This document shows, one piece after another, positions 1 through 5,187 of a DNA stretch of 6,230 bases. A program made the position numbers and the translations under genes. This DNA is from Holosporales bacterium. Its GTDB lineage: Bacteria > Pseudomonadota > Alphaproteobacteria > RUG11792. The stretch spans positions 1-6,230 of the forward strand of contig JAITTR010000047.1 in the NCBI GenBank assembly GCA_031286725.1, written 5' to 3'. The notes under the pieces are model-generated. The model was given only the letters and a program-made list of their open reading frames with translations. It searched no databases and had not been told where the DNA came from. The number at the start of each line of letters is the position of its first letter. The stretch's first letter is position 1.

Positions 1-468
1 AGAATCAGAAGAATTTTCTAAAGCTATATCTGCCATAGACAATTTGTATTCCGCCAATTCAACGGCAAAATTTGGCCCGGATAAATATCCTATCTTTGAA
101 TCTGGTAACAGTTTTTTAAACGATTCAAATAAAAACCCGCCGTTATTATCCAACCCTTTCGAACATATAACAATATTCGAGCCGTTTATTATGTTTTTTA
201 AAGAATTTAATATCTCGACGCTTGGTTTTACTGGGAAACCCCAAAAAATATAATCGAAAGCGTTTTTTTCTAAATTATCGACAACGTCTATGTTTACGTT
301 GTCCGGAATTTGAAACTCCTCGAAGAATTCATTTCTTCTTGTTTCTTTCATAGACTTAACGTGATCTTCAAACCCGGAATAAAGCGAAACTTGATAATCT
401 TTCGAATAAGATATAGAAAGCGCCGTTCCAAACGCCCCGGCTCCTAAAATGCCTATTTTCCTAGTCAT
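1..468 (-). CDS. gpsA: Glycerol-3-phosphate dehydrogenase [NAD(P)+], N-terminal half (cut by window edge)
   Basis: The enzyme reduces dihydroxyacetone phosphate to sn-glycerol 3-phosphate in the cytoplasm, which supplies the backbone for phospholipids. The 156 codons read without a stop from the ATG at 468 to the window edge, about half of the usual 320-340 residues; the C-terminal domain with the catalytic lysine lies outside. Residues 5-17 (IGILGAGAFGTAL) form the Rossmann strand and GxGxxG dinucleotide loop at 9-14. CSKGL at 102-106 matches the family's (T/S)KG motif, and LSGPNFAVELA at 129-139 matches the conserved GPxFAxE motif. The ATG lies inside the last codons of metG (8-base overlap, ATGACTAG) and has no clear Shine-Dalgarno site, so translation probably depends on ribosomes finishing metG. 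The three motifs in order make the family assignment firm; cofactor preference cannot be read from this piece. Confidence 0.93.
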   Translation of the reverse strand, partial: MTRKIGILGAGAFGTALSISYSKDYQVSLYSGFEDHVKSMKETRRNEFFEEFQIPDNVNIDVVDNLEKNAFDYIFWGFPVKPSVEILNSLKNIINGSNIVICSKGLDNNGGFLFESFKKLLPDSKIGYLSGPNFAVELAEYKLSMADIALENSSDS

Positions 469-2002
469 TGGCAAACACGTCCAATTTTTCTAGCTCGGTC
501 GTTTCTATTTTTGGGAATAAAGTCTCAGGCTCGTTGATTGTTACAATATCGGGAATTTTCTCTCCAAAAACAATTTTTAATTCGTATGGGGCGTTTATTT
601 GAGTCAAAACCTTTTTTGCCGCAATTGGAATGATCGGATAGAAAAATTTAGTTATTTTGAAAATCTGCTCTAGAAGTATAAACAGAATATTTTGCATTCT
701 TTTAGGATCGGATTCTTTTATTGACCAAGGTTTTTGATAATCTATATATTGATTAGCAAGAGAAATTGCCTGTTCAATTCTTTCCAAATACTTACTGAAA
801 GCGTATTGTTCCATTAAAGGAATAGCCTCCGATAACGAAGCGTCGACGTCGCCAATAAAGCTTGAATCTTCAGAAGTCAGAGTTTCAGGCCGCTTTACGG
901 TTCCGCCGCAATGTTTTTGTATAAAAGACAACGTTCTCTTGCATAGATTTCCATAAGCGTTCGCTAAAACCGAATTATGCCTATTTATAAATCCCTCTAA
1001 CGAAAAATTACCGTCGGATCCAAAAGACAGTTCTCTTAGCATAAAATATCGCAACGCGTCCGAACCGAACAATTCGCAATACTTTTTTGGATCTTGAACG
1101 TTTCCAAGAGACTTAGACATTTTTTCCCCTTCGCTTAGCCACCAACCGTGCGAAACGATTCTTTTGGGCGGATTGATTCCTGCGGCCATTAAAAACGCCG
1201 GCCAATATAAAGCATGGAATCTAACTATTTCCTTCCCAACAAAATGATGAACGGTTTGCCAATATTTGTCGTTATTTTGGTCCTCGTTGTCAGGATATCC
1301 GTTTACCGTTAAATAATTAGTCAACGCGTCAAGCCAAACGTAAACGACGTGTTTAAGATCGTTTGGAACCTGGACTCCCCAATTAAAAGTAGCTCTGGAA
1401 ACGGCTAAATCTTTCAATCCTTGCTTTATAAAGCTTATTACTTCGTTTTTCTTTTGAGCAGGAAATATAAAATCTGGATTTTCTTCGTAAAACTTCAATA
1501 ATTTATCCCCGAATTCGGACAATTTAAAGAAATAGCAAGGTTCTGTCATATATTGGACTTCTCCGCCCAACGGAGATTTTCCGTCTATTAATTCGTCCTC
1601 CGAAAAATACGCCTCGTTTCTCATATCATACCACCCGGAGTATTCTCCCAAATAAATATATCCTTTGTCTTCCAAAATATTCCAAAAATGCTTTACCGTT
1701 TTTTTATGTCTTTCTTGAGTAGTCCTTATAAAATCATCGTTTGATATATTTAAGATAGGCAATAAATCTTTAAATAATTGAGCTATAGTATCAACAAATT
1801 TTTGCGGCTCTATTTTAGCCTGCGTAGCGCTTTGCTCTATCTTTTTTCCATGCTCGTCAGTTCCAGTGCAAAATTTTACGCTATATCCTAACATCCTATA
1901 AAATCTAGCAAAAACGTCGCACGCCACGGTAGTGTACGCATGGCCTATATGCGGCTTTGCGTTAACGTAATAAATTGGTGTGGTGATATAAATATATTTC
2001 AT
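461..2002 (-). CDS. metG: Methionyl-tRNA synthetase, short form
   Basis: This class I aminoacyl-tRNA synthetase attaches methionine to initiator and elongator tRNA-Met in the cytoplasm. It has 513 residues. The HIGH signature is at 18-21, following the typical TTPIYYVNAKP start, and KMSKS is at 294-298. FCTGTDEHGKKI at 44-55 and the connective-peptide stretch YSGWYDMRNEAYF (121-133) with EPCYFFKLS (154-162) are characteristic of the family. The anticodon-binding helical domain begins near NAYGNLCKR (348-356) and includes KPWSIKESD (424-432). There is no C-terminal EMAPII-like tRNA-binding domain, as in many alphaproteobacterial enzymes of about 510 residues, so it looks complete rather than truncated. 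The ATG at 2002 gives the expected N-terminus; a weak AAGG lies about 12 bases upstream. It is the first gene of an operon with gpsA. Confidence 0.97.
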   Translation of the reverse strand: MKYIYITTPIYYVNAKPHIGHAYTTVACDVFARFYRMLGYSVKFCTGTDEHGKKIEQSATQAKIEPQKFVDTIAQLFKDLLPILNISNDDFIRTTQERHKKTVKHFWNILEDKGYIYLGEYSGWYDMRNEAYFSEDELIDGKSPLGGEVQYMTEPCYFFKLSEFGDKLLKFYEENPDFIFPAQKKNEVISFIKQGLKDLAVSRATFNWGVQVPNDLKHVVYVWLDALTNYLTVNGYPDNEDQNNDKYWQTVHHFVGKEIVRFHALYWPAFLMAAGINPPKRIVSHGWWLSEGEKMSKSLGNVQDPKKYCELFGSDALRYFMLRELSFGSDGNFSLEGFINRHNSVLANAYGNLCKRTLSFIQKHCGGTVKRPETLTSEDSSFIGDVDASLSEAIPLMEQYAFSKYLERIEQAISLANQYIDYQKPWSIKESDPKRMQNILFILLEQIFKITKFFYPIIPIAAKKVLTQINAPYELKIVFGEKIPDIVTINEPETLFPKIETTELEKLDVFAND

Positions 2003-2042
2003 ATGATTTGAGCCTTAACCTAGAAAAAGATTTATATTTAAC

Positions 2043-2051
2043 ATGATAGCA
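2043..2051 (-). promoter_or_regulatory. Candidate extended -10 promoter for metG-gpsA
   Basis: On the minus strand the sequence reads TGCTATCAT, an extended -10 (TGn) plus a hexamer with one mismatch to TATAAT. It would start transcription near 2036 and give a leader of roughly 33 bases to the metG ATG. The hexamer 17 bases further upstream (AAGCAT) is a poor -35, which an extended -10 can tolerate. In this AT-rich gap other weak candidates exist, for example TTAAGA-17-AAATAT, so the call is tentative. Confidence 0.35.
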
Positions 2052-2163
2052 GACTTTCTTAAAAAATGCTTTCCCTCTCCTTTGCAAATAATAAGAGGCA
2101 ACTGAACTAATTGCTTTAAGCAAGAAAGCTAACTAAATTAATTTCAAAAGAGCTCTATATTAC

Positions 2164-2214
2164 GGCTTTCCCACTAGATTCATATTTTTATGATTTTAAA
2201 AATTTACGAAAGCC
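2164..2214. repeat. Inverted repeat GGCTTTC / GAAAGCC with a competing upstream copy
   Basis: The arms GGCTTTC (2164-2170) and GAAAGCC (2208-2214) are perfect 7-base complements around a 37-base loop. A further GAAAGC at 2124-2129 could pair instead with the same GCTTTC, so two mutually exclusive stems can be drawn. Close by are a 13-base palindrome, TTGCTT-T-AAGCAA (2111-2123), and a hairpin CTCAAAC / GTTTGGG (2228-2234 with 2244-2250, one G-U pair). Arms of 6-7 bases arise often by chance in such DNA; no function is assigned. Confidence 0.3.
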
Positions 2215-2582
2215 CTAGCGTTTCTTACTCAAACCTCTAAAAAGTTTGGGCTCTTGAAATTGTTTCGTTTCTAAAGGCATTCTTAAAACATTTTTGGCAT
2301 ACATGCTTATAGATATCTATTTCTGTTCTTTATGACAAGACGATATAAATTACTAATATGCAGCGATGTTCATGTTGAATGCTGCTTCGGTAGAAATGGA
2401 TTCATGAAAAGAATCTGCCTAATAACGTTCTGGAATATCGCTTCTTTTTACCTATCGATTTCTAACTCAAATATCTGGAAGACAATTGCCATAACCTAAG
2501 ACTAGGCTATATTTTCTCCTTTAATTGGCTGCGCTAAATATGTGACTAGCGGTTTCGAATAAATTAAACATATTAATTTTTC

Positions 2583-2611
2583 TTGCGTAGAAAATAAAAT
2601 TTTGCGATACT
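2583..2611 (+). promoter_or_regulatory. dnaK promoter, sigma-70-like with extended -10
   Basis: TTGCGT (2583-2588) and GATACT (2606-2611) are separated by exactly 17 bases. TGC at 2603-2605 directly before the -10 makes it an extended -10 (TGn). Transcription would begin near 2618, inside the CIRCE-like operator, which leaves a leader of about 43 bases before the dnaK ATG. The same place could be read as a sigma-32-like site beginning CTTGCG at 2582, but a typical RpoH -10 is not visible. Confidence 0.65.
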
Positions 2612-2612
2612 G

Positions 2613-2639
2613 TTAGCAGATGGCGACAATGAGCGCTAA
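2613..2639 (+). promoter_or_regulatory. CIRCE-like HrcA operator at dnaK
   Basis: The CIRCE consensus is TTAGCACTC, nine bases, GAGTGCTAA. Here the left arm is TTAGCAGAT (2613-2621, 6 of 9 matching), the spacer is exactly nine bases (2622-2630) and the right arm is GAGCGCTAA (2631-2639, 8 of 9). The outer five bases of each arm are perfect complements. The element starts one base after the -10 box and covers the expected transcription start, the usual position for repression by HrcA. The inference is heat-inducible relief of HrcA repression of dnaK. The weak inner half of the left arm is the main reservation. Confidence 0.7.
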
Positions 2640-2660
2640 AATTAAAAAGGAGAAAGCAAT

Positions 2661-4550
2661 ATGGCAAAAGTTATTGGAATTGATTTAGGGACGACAAACT
2701 CTTGCGTAGCGGTAATGGACGGGCAATCCGGAAAAGTCATAGAAAACATGGAAGGAGCTAGAACCACGCCGTCTATGGTAGGGTTTTTGGAAAACGGGGA
2801 GAAATTAGTCGGACAACCGGCGAAACGACAAGCCGTAACAAACCATGAAAACACCATTTTCGCGGTCAAGAGATTAATTGGTCGAAAATACGACGACCCG
2901 TTGACCAAAAGAGATATAGAGTTGGTTCCATATAAAATAGTAAAGTCTTCTTCCGGCGACGCTTGGGTAAGCGCGAGAAATCAAAATTATAGTCCGAGCC
3001 AAGTGAGCGCTTTTATTCTTCAAAAAATGAAGGAAATTGCGGAAGCTCATCTTGGCGAGAAAGTGACTCAGGCGGTTATAACCGTTCCAGCGTATTTCAA
3101 CGATTCTCAAAGACAAGCGACAAAAGACGCTGGAAAGATCGCGGGATTGGAAGTTTTAAGGATAATAAACGAACCGACGGCTGCTGCCCTTGCTTACGGA
3201 ATGGATAAAAAGCATAGCGGCTCGATTGTCGTATATGATCTTGGAGGGGGAACATTCGACGTTTCGATTCTCGAGATTGGAGATGGAGTTTTTGAAGTGA
3301 AAGCGACAAACGGAGACACTTTCCTTGGGGGAGAAGATTTTGACGCAAGAGTAATGGATTATGTCGCTTCCGAGTTTCAAAAAGAAAGCGGGATAGATTT
3401 AAGAAAAGACAATATGGCTTTGCAAAGGTTAAAAGAAGCGGCGGAAAAGGCAAAAATAGAGCTGTCCTCTTCCATGCAAACCGATATAAATCTTCCGTTT
3501 ATCACGGCTAACGCTTCCGGCCCAAAACACCTAAACGTAAAACTAACAAGAGCGAAGTTTGAGTCTTTGGTCGAAGACTTAATCGAAAGAACGATAGAGC
3601 CTTGCAGAATCGCGTTAAAAGACGCCGGATTAAAAGCCTCCGATATTCAAGACGTTATTTTGGTTGGCGGGATGACTCGTATGCCAAAGGTTATCGAAAA
3701 AGTAAAGGAATTCTTTGGAAAAGATCCGAATAGAGGAGTAAATCCCGACGAAGTCGTCGCAATCGGAGCCGCTATCCAAGGCGGAGTTTTAAAAGGAGAC
3801 GTTAAAGATGTTCTTCTTTTAGACGTTACCCCTTTGTCTTTGGGAATTGAAACTTTGGGGGGAATCTTTACAAGACTTATTGAAAAGAATACGACTATTC
3901 CTACTAAAAAGAGCCAGATCTTTTCGACGGCAGAGGACAATCAAACTGCGGTTACAATCAGGGTGTTTCAAGGAGAGAGAGAAATCGCCGCTCAAAACAA
4001 ACTGTTAGGTCAGTTTGATTTAATTGGCCTTCCTCCCGCGAGAAGGGGCATGCCTCAGGTAGAAGTTACTTTCGATATAGACGCAAACGGAATAGTAAAC
4101 GTTTCCGCGAAAGATAAAGCTACGGGGAAAGAGCAGCAAATAAGAATCCAAGCTTCCGGAGGATTATCTGACGAAGAGATTCAAAAAATGTTAAAAGATG
4201 CGGAAGCGAACGCCGAAGCGGATTCGAAACGAAAAGAATTAATAGAGATAAAAAACCAAGCCGAGTCTCTTATAAATACGACTGAAAAAGGATTAAACGA
4301 TTATGGAGATAAGATTTCCGCCGACGAAAAGTCAAAGATTGAATCCGACCTTGCTTCGTTGAAAGAGATCTTAAATAGCGAGGATAAAGACGATATCCAA
4401 GCTAAAACTGAGGCTCTTGTTCAGTCTTCTATGAAAATCGGGGAAATAATGTATAAGGATATGCAATCGAATCAACAGTCTACGCAAAACGATTCTGAAG
4501 GAAAAACTGAAGACGTTGTCGATGGAAATTATAAAGACTTGAATCAGTAA
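2661..4550 (+). CDS. dnaK: Molecular chaperone DnaK (Hsp70)
   Basis: DnaK is the ATP-driven chaperone that binds exposed hydrophobic segments of proteins and works in the cytoplasm with DnaJ and GrpE. The 629-residue product is close to the usual 630-640. Hsp70 signatures are at 7-14 (IDLGTTNS), 191-204 (VYDLGGGTFDVSIL) and 332-344 (VILVGGMTRMPKV). Lys70 in FAVKRLIGR matches the catalytic lysine, and Thr198 matches the autophosphorylated threonine of E. coli DnaK. The region around 75-105 has the extra segment typical of Gram-negative DnaK. The hydrophobic linker DVLLLDVTPLSLG (383-395) leads into the substrate-binding domain, followed by the helical lid and a short polar tail ending in YKDLNQ instead of the common acidic EEV-type end. 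AAGGAG at 2647-2652, eight bases before the ATG, fixes the start. The promoter and CIRCE-like operator lie just upstream. No dnaJ follows. Confidence 0.98.
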   Translation: MAKVIGIDLGTTNSCVAVMDGQSGKVIENMEGARTTPSMVGFLENGEKLVGQPAKRQAVTNHENTIFAVKRLIGRKYDDPLTKRDIELVPYKIVKSSSGDAWVSARNQNYSPSQVSAFILQKMKEIAEAHLGEKVTQAVITVPAYFNDSQRQATKDAGKIAGLEVLRIINEPTAAALAYGMDKKHSGSIVVYDLGGGTFDVSILEIGDGVFEVKATNGDTFLGGEDFDARVMDYVASEFQKESGIDLRKDNMALQRLKEAAEKAKIELSSSMQTDINLPFITANASGPKHLNVKLTRAKFESLVEDLIERTIEPCRIALKDAGLKASDIQDVILVGGMTRMPKVIEKVKEFFGKDPNRGVNPDEVVAIGAAIQGGVLKGDVKDVLLLDVTPLSLGIETLGGIFTRLIEKNTTIPTKKSQIFSTAEDNQTAVTIRVFQGEREIAAQNKLLGQFDLIGLPPARRGMPQVEVTFDIDANGIVNVSAKDKATGKEQQIRIQASGGLSDEEIQKMLKDAEANAEADSKRKELIEIKNQAESLINTTEKGLNDYGDKISADEKSKIESDLASLKEILNSEDKDDIQAKTEALVQSSMKIGEIMYKDMQSNQQSTQNDSEGKTEDVVDGNYKDLNQ

Positions 4551-4554
4551 ATTT

Positions 4555-4633
4555 ATTGCCGTAGGTATGGGCGGAAGTTAGATTTTAACCCGCCTCAGCC
4601 TATCTTTCTTTGTTCTCTCCCCTTTTTGGCAAT
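4555..4633 (+). terminator. Nested hairpin behind dnaK, possible intrinsic terminator
   Basis: The core stem pairs GGCGG (4570-4574) with CCGCC (4590-4594), then after an AA bulge GTTA (4577-4580) with TAAC (4586-4589) around a five-base loop GATTT. Outside an internal loop, TAGG (4562-4565) pairs with CCTA (4599-4602). The tail after CCTA is T-rich (TCTTTCTTTGTTC) but interrupted, so it is not a textbook U-tract. ATTGCC (4555-4560) and GGCAAT (4628-4633) could close the whole structure. It begins a few bases after the dnaK stop, the expected place for a terminator. Confidence 0.5.
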
Positions 4634-4644
4634 CTCTTTTTCGG

Positions 4645-4685
4645 AGGGCGGATATGGTAATAGGAAATTATACCATATCCGCCCT
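4645..4685. repeat. Long perfect inverted repeat, first of a tandem pair
   Basis: The arms AGGGCGGATATGGTA (4645-4659) and TACCATATCCGCCCT (4671-4685) are perfect 15-base complements with an 11-base loop. There is no U-tract on either side (the minus-strand continuation is CCGAAAAAG), so a simple terminator role is not supported. The GGGCGGA start also occurs at 4569-4575 in the dnaK 3' hairpin, which allows alternative pairing with TCCGCCC at 4678-4684. It could be a REP-like extragenic palindrome or a small mobile repeat. Confidence 0.85.
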
Positions 4686-4688
4686 GAA

Positions 4689-4736
4689 GATTTGTCAAGG
4701 TCCGCTCGCTGAGCTCGCTTTCTACCTTGACAAATC
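4689..4736. repeat. Long perfect inverted repeat, second of a tandem pair
   Basis: The arms GATTTGTCAAGGT (4689-4701) and ACCTTGACAAATC (4724-4736) are perfect 13-base complements. The 22-base loop contains GCTC-GCT-GAGC, which can fold on itself (4704-4707 with 4711-4714) and would give a two-step hairpin. Only three bases separate it from the preceding palindrome. The arms each contain TTGACA, reading outward on one strand and inward on the other. The high GC of the loop stands out from the surrounding AT-rich DNA. Confidence 0.85.
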
Positions 4737-4752
4737 GGCTTTTCCTTATCTT

Positions 4753-4788
4753 TTATAATGTTTGGCTATGCCTTCGCAATCCGGACAT
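4753..4788 (-). CDS. 11-codon ORF with ideal ribosome-binding site (leader peptide or decayed gene start)
   Basis: The ORF encodes MSGLRRHSQTL and then stops. It is preceded by GGAGG (4795-4799) with six bases to the ATG, one of the best Shine-Dalgarno sites in the window, and by a near-consensus promoter. About 16 bases beyond its stop the two long palindromes begin, an arrangement resembling a leader peptide with attenuator, but no minus-strand gene follows: the next sequence is the 3' end of dnaK in antisense. It may equally be the surviving start of a lost gene, or chance within the proS remnant. I do not recognise the peptide. Confidence 0.25.
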   Translation of the reverse strand: MSGLRRHSQTL

Positions 4789-4836
4789 TTTAATCCTCCA
4801 AAAGTTTAAATAAGTTCTAGGCGACAAAATCGCGCT

Positions 4837-4865
4837 ATTTTAAAGCAACATACCACATTTATCAA
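4837..4865 (-). promoter_or_regulatory. Near-consensus sigma-70 promoter facing the palindromes
   Basis: On the minus strand TTGATA (4865-4860) and TAAAAT (4842-4837) are separated by exactly 17 bases; each hexamer differs by one base from consensus. Transcription would begin near 4830. The first bases of the transcript could form a small hairpin, GCGA-TTTTG-TCGC (4833-4821). The 11-codon ORF starts about 42 bases downstream of the start site. Confidence 0.55.
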
Positions 4866-4894
4866 AAATGACTCGAAGAGAGGAACTCGCGAAG

Positions 4895-5020
4895 CTAAAA
4901 ATTCTCCGAAAGATACCTTGAATATTCGGCTAAATTCGCCTTAGTCACTACCTCTTGGTACCATGCGGAGAAATTTTCGGCTCTTGATATTGACAAAGCG
5001 TTTTTCCTATTGCTGACCAT
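4895..5020 (-). pseudogene. proS: 5' remnant of prolyl-tRNA synthetase (archaeal/eukaryote-like type)
   Basis: From the ATG at 5020 the frame reads 41 codons. Residues 7-21 (NALSISRAENFSAWY) and 27-34 (KANLAEYS) match the start of the archaeal/eukaryote-like ProRS, which typically reads like NALPITK, then a short acidic stretch, FSxWYxxVVxxAxLADYSPVRG. The similarity ends at Ser34, where SPVRG should follow; seven unrelated residues (RYLSENF) and a stop come next. The intact enzyme is about 480-500 residues and charges tRNA-Pro, so this piece has no catalytic motif and cannot function. An upstream in-frame ATG at 5116 would add residues without family resemblance and overlap the promoter, so I start at 5020. 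No Shine-Dalgarno site is evident. The break could be a deletion, or a partial copy left by recombination. The match is from memory of the family. Confidence 0.65.
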
Positions 5021-5048
5021 AATAATAACGATAATTAAAATATGCCTT

Positions 5049-5078
5049 ATTATAACGCCTCGCTCTTCAGCCTTGCAA
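5049..5078 (-). promoter_or_regulatory. Promoter of the proS remnant
   Basis: On the minus strand TTGCAA (5078-5073) and a perfect TATAAT (5054-5049) are separated by 18 bases. Transcription would begin near 5042, about 22 bases before the ATG of the proS remnant. Its survival suggests that the gene was lost recently or that the fragment was copied together with its promoter. Confidence 0.5.
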
Positions 5079-5124
5079 TTAAAATTAGTAAAAGCTGTTC
5101 TTGGGCATATGGGCATAATAGTTG

Positions 5125-5172
5125 TTGAAAATAATTAACTGATATATTAATATTAAAAATAGGTATTATAAT
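5125..5172 (+). promoter_or_regulatory. Candidate promoter region of the exported-protein gene
   Basis: A perfect -10 hexamer TATAAT lies at 5167-5172, but the hexamer 17 bases upstream (ATATTA) is a poor -35. It would start transcription near 5179, after the in-frame ATG at 5173 and before the ATG at 5188. A second reading, TTGAAA (5125-5130) with 17 bases to TAATAT (5148-5153), would start near 5160. The region is very AT-rich, so one of these may be fortuitous. Confidence 0.4.
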
Positions 5173-5187
5173 ATGGAAGTTTACTTT

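Larger units (their letters stand above)
2003..2660. other. Divergent metG-dnaK intergenic region without a convincing gene
   Basis: About 658 bases separate the two divergent start codons. The ends hold the candidate metG promoter and the dnaK promoter with its CIRCE-like operator. The interior contains short inverted repeats and only small open frames. The longest I found on the plus strand is 55 codons (2332-2499), with no Shine-Dalgarno site and no family resemblance, so I do not call it. I see no tRNA or other recognisable RNA gene. The length is large for a bacterial promoter region and could mean a decayed gene, but I recognise no remnant here. Confidence 0.6.
4551..5187. other. Gap between dnaK and the exported-protein gene, rich in structure and remnants
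   Basis: This stretch of about 637 bases has no intact gene. In order it holds a nested hairpin behind dnaK, two adjacent long palindromes, a short minus-strand ORF with a strong promoter, a broken proS 5' end with its promoter, and promoter-like sequence for the last gene. A tandem direct repeat GGGCATA occurs at 5103-5109 and 5111-5117. The mix of remnants and palindromes suggests rearranged or decaying DNA. Confidence 0.7.

Noticed and set aside
44..253. Plus-strand 69-codon frame opposite gpsA
   Set aside because: The opposite strand carries GpsA motifs in correct order; this frame has no Shine-Dalgarno site or family resemblance.
2253..2283. RpoH-like -35 (CTTGAAA at 2253-2259) about 400 bases upstream of dnaK
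   Set aside because: The -10 side only offers GGCATTCT, matching little beyond CAT, and it is far from dnaK, which already has a better promoter next to the gene.
2332..2499. 55-codon plus-strand ORF starting MTRRYKLLICSD in the metG-dnaK gap
   Set aside because: There is no Shine-Dalgarno site, no recognisable family and an unusual content of Cys and Trp; a frame of this length is expected by chance in a gap of this size.
2541..2570. GGTTTCGAAT, resembling a tRNA T-arm
   Set aside because: No matching acceptor, anticodon or D-arm sequence can be placed around it.
2642..2908. Minus-strand open frame across the dnaK start, and other minus-strand frames at 2874-3940
   Set aside because: They lie opposite the conserved dnaK coding sequence and encode no family-like protein; they are shadows of that gene.
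4645..4736. Reading the two palindromes as a CRISPR array or as ordinary terminators
   Set aside because: The two units differ in sequence with no regular spacer, and neither is followed by a proper U-tract on either strand.
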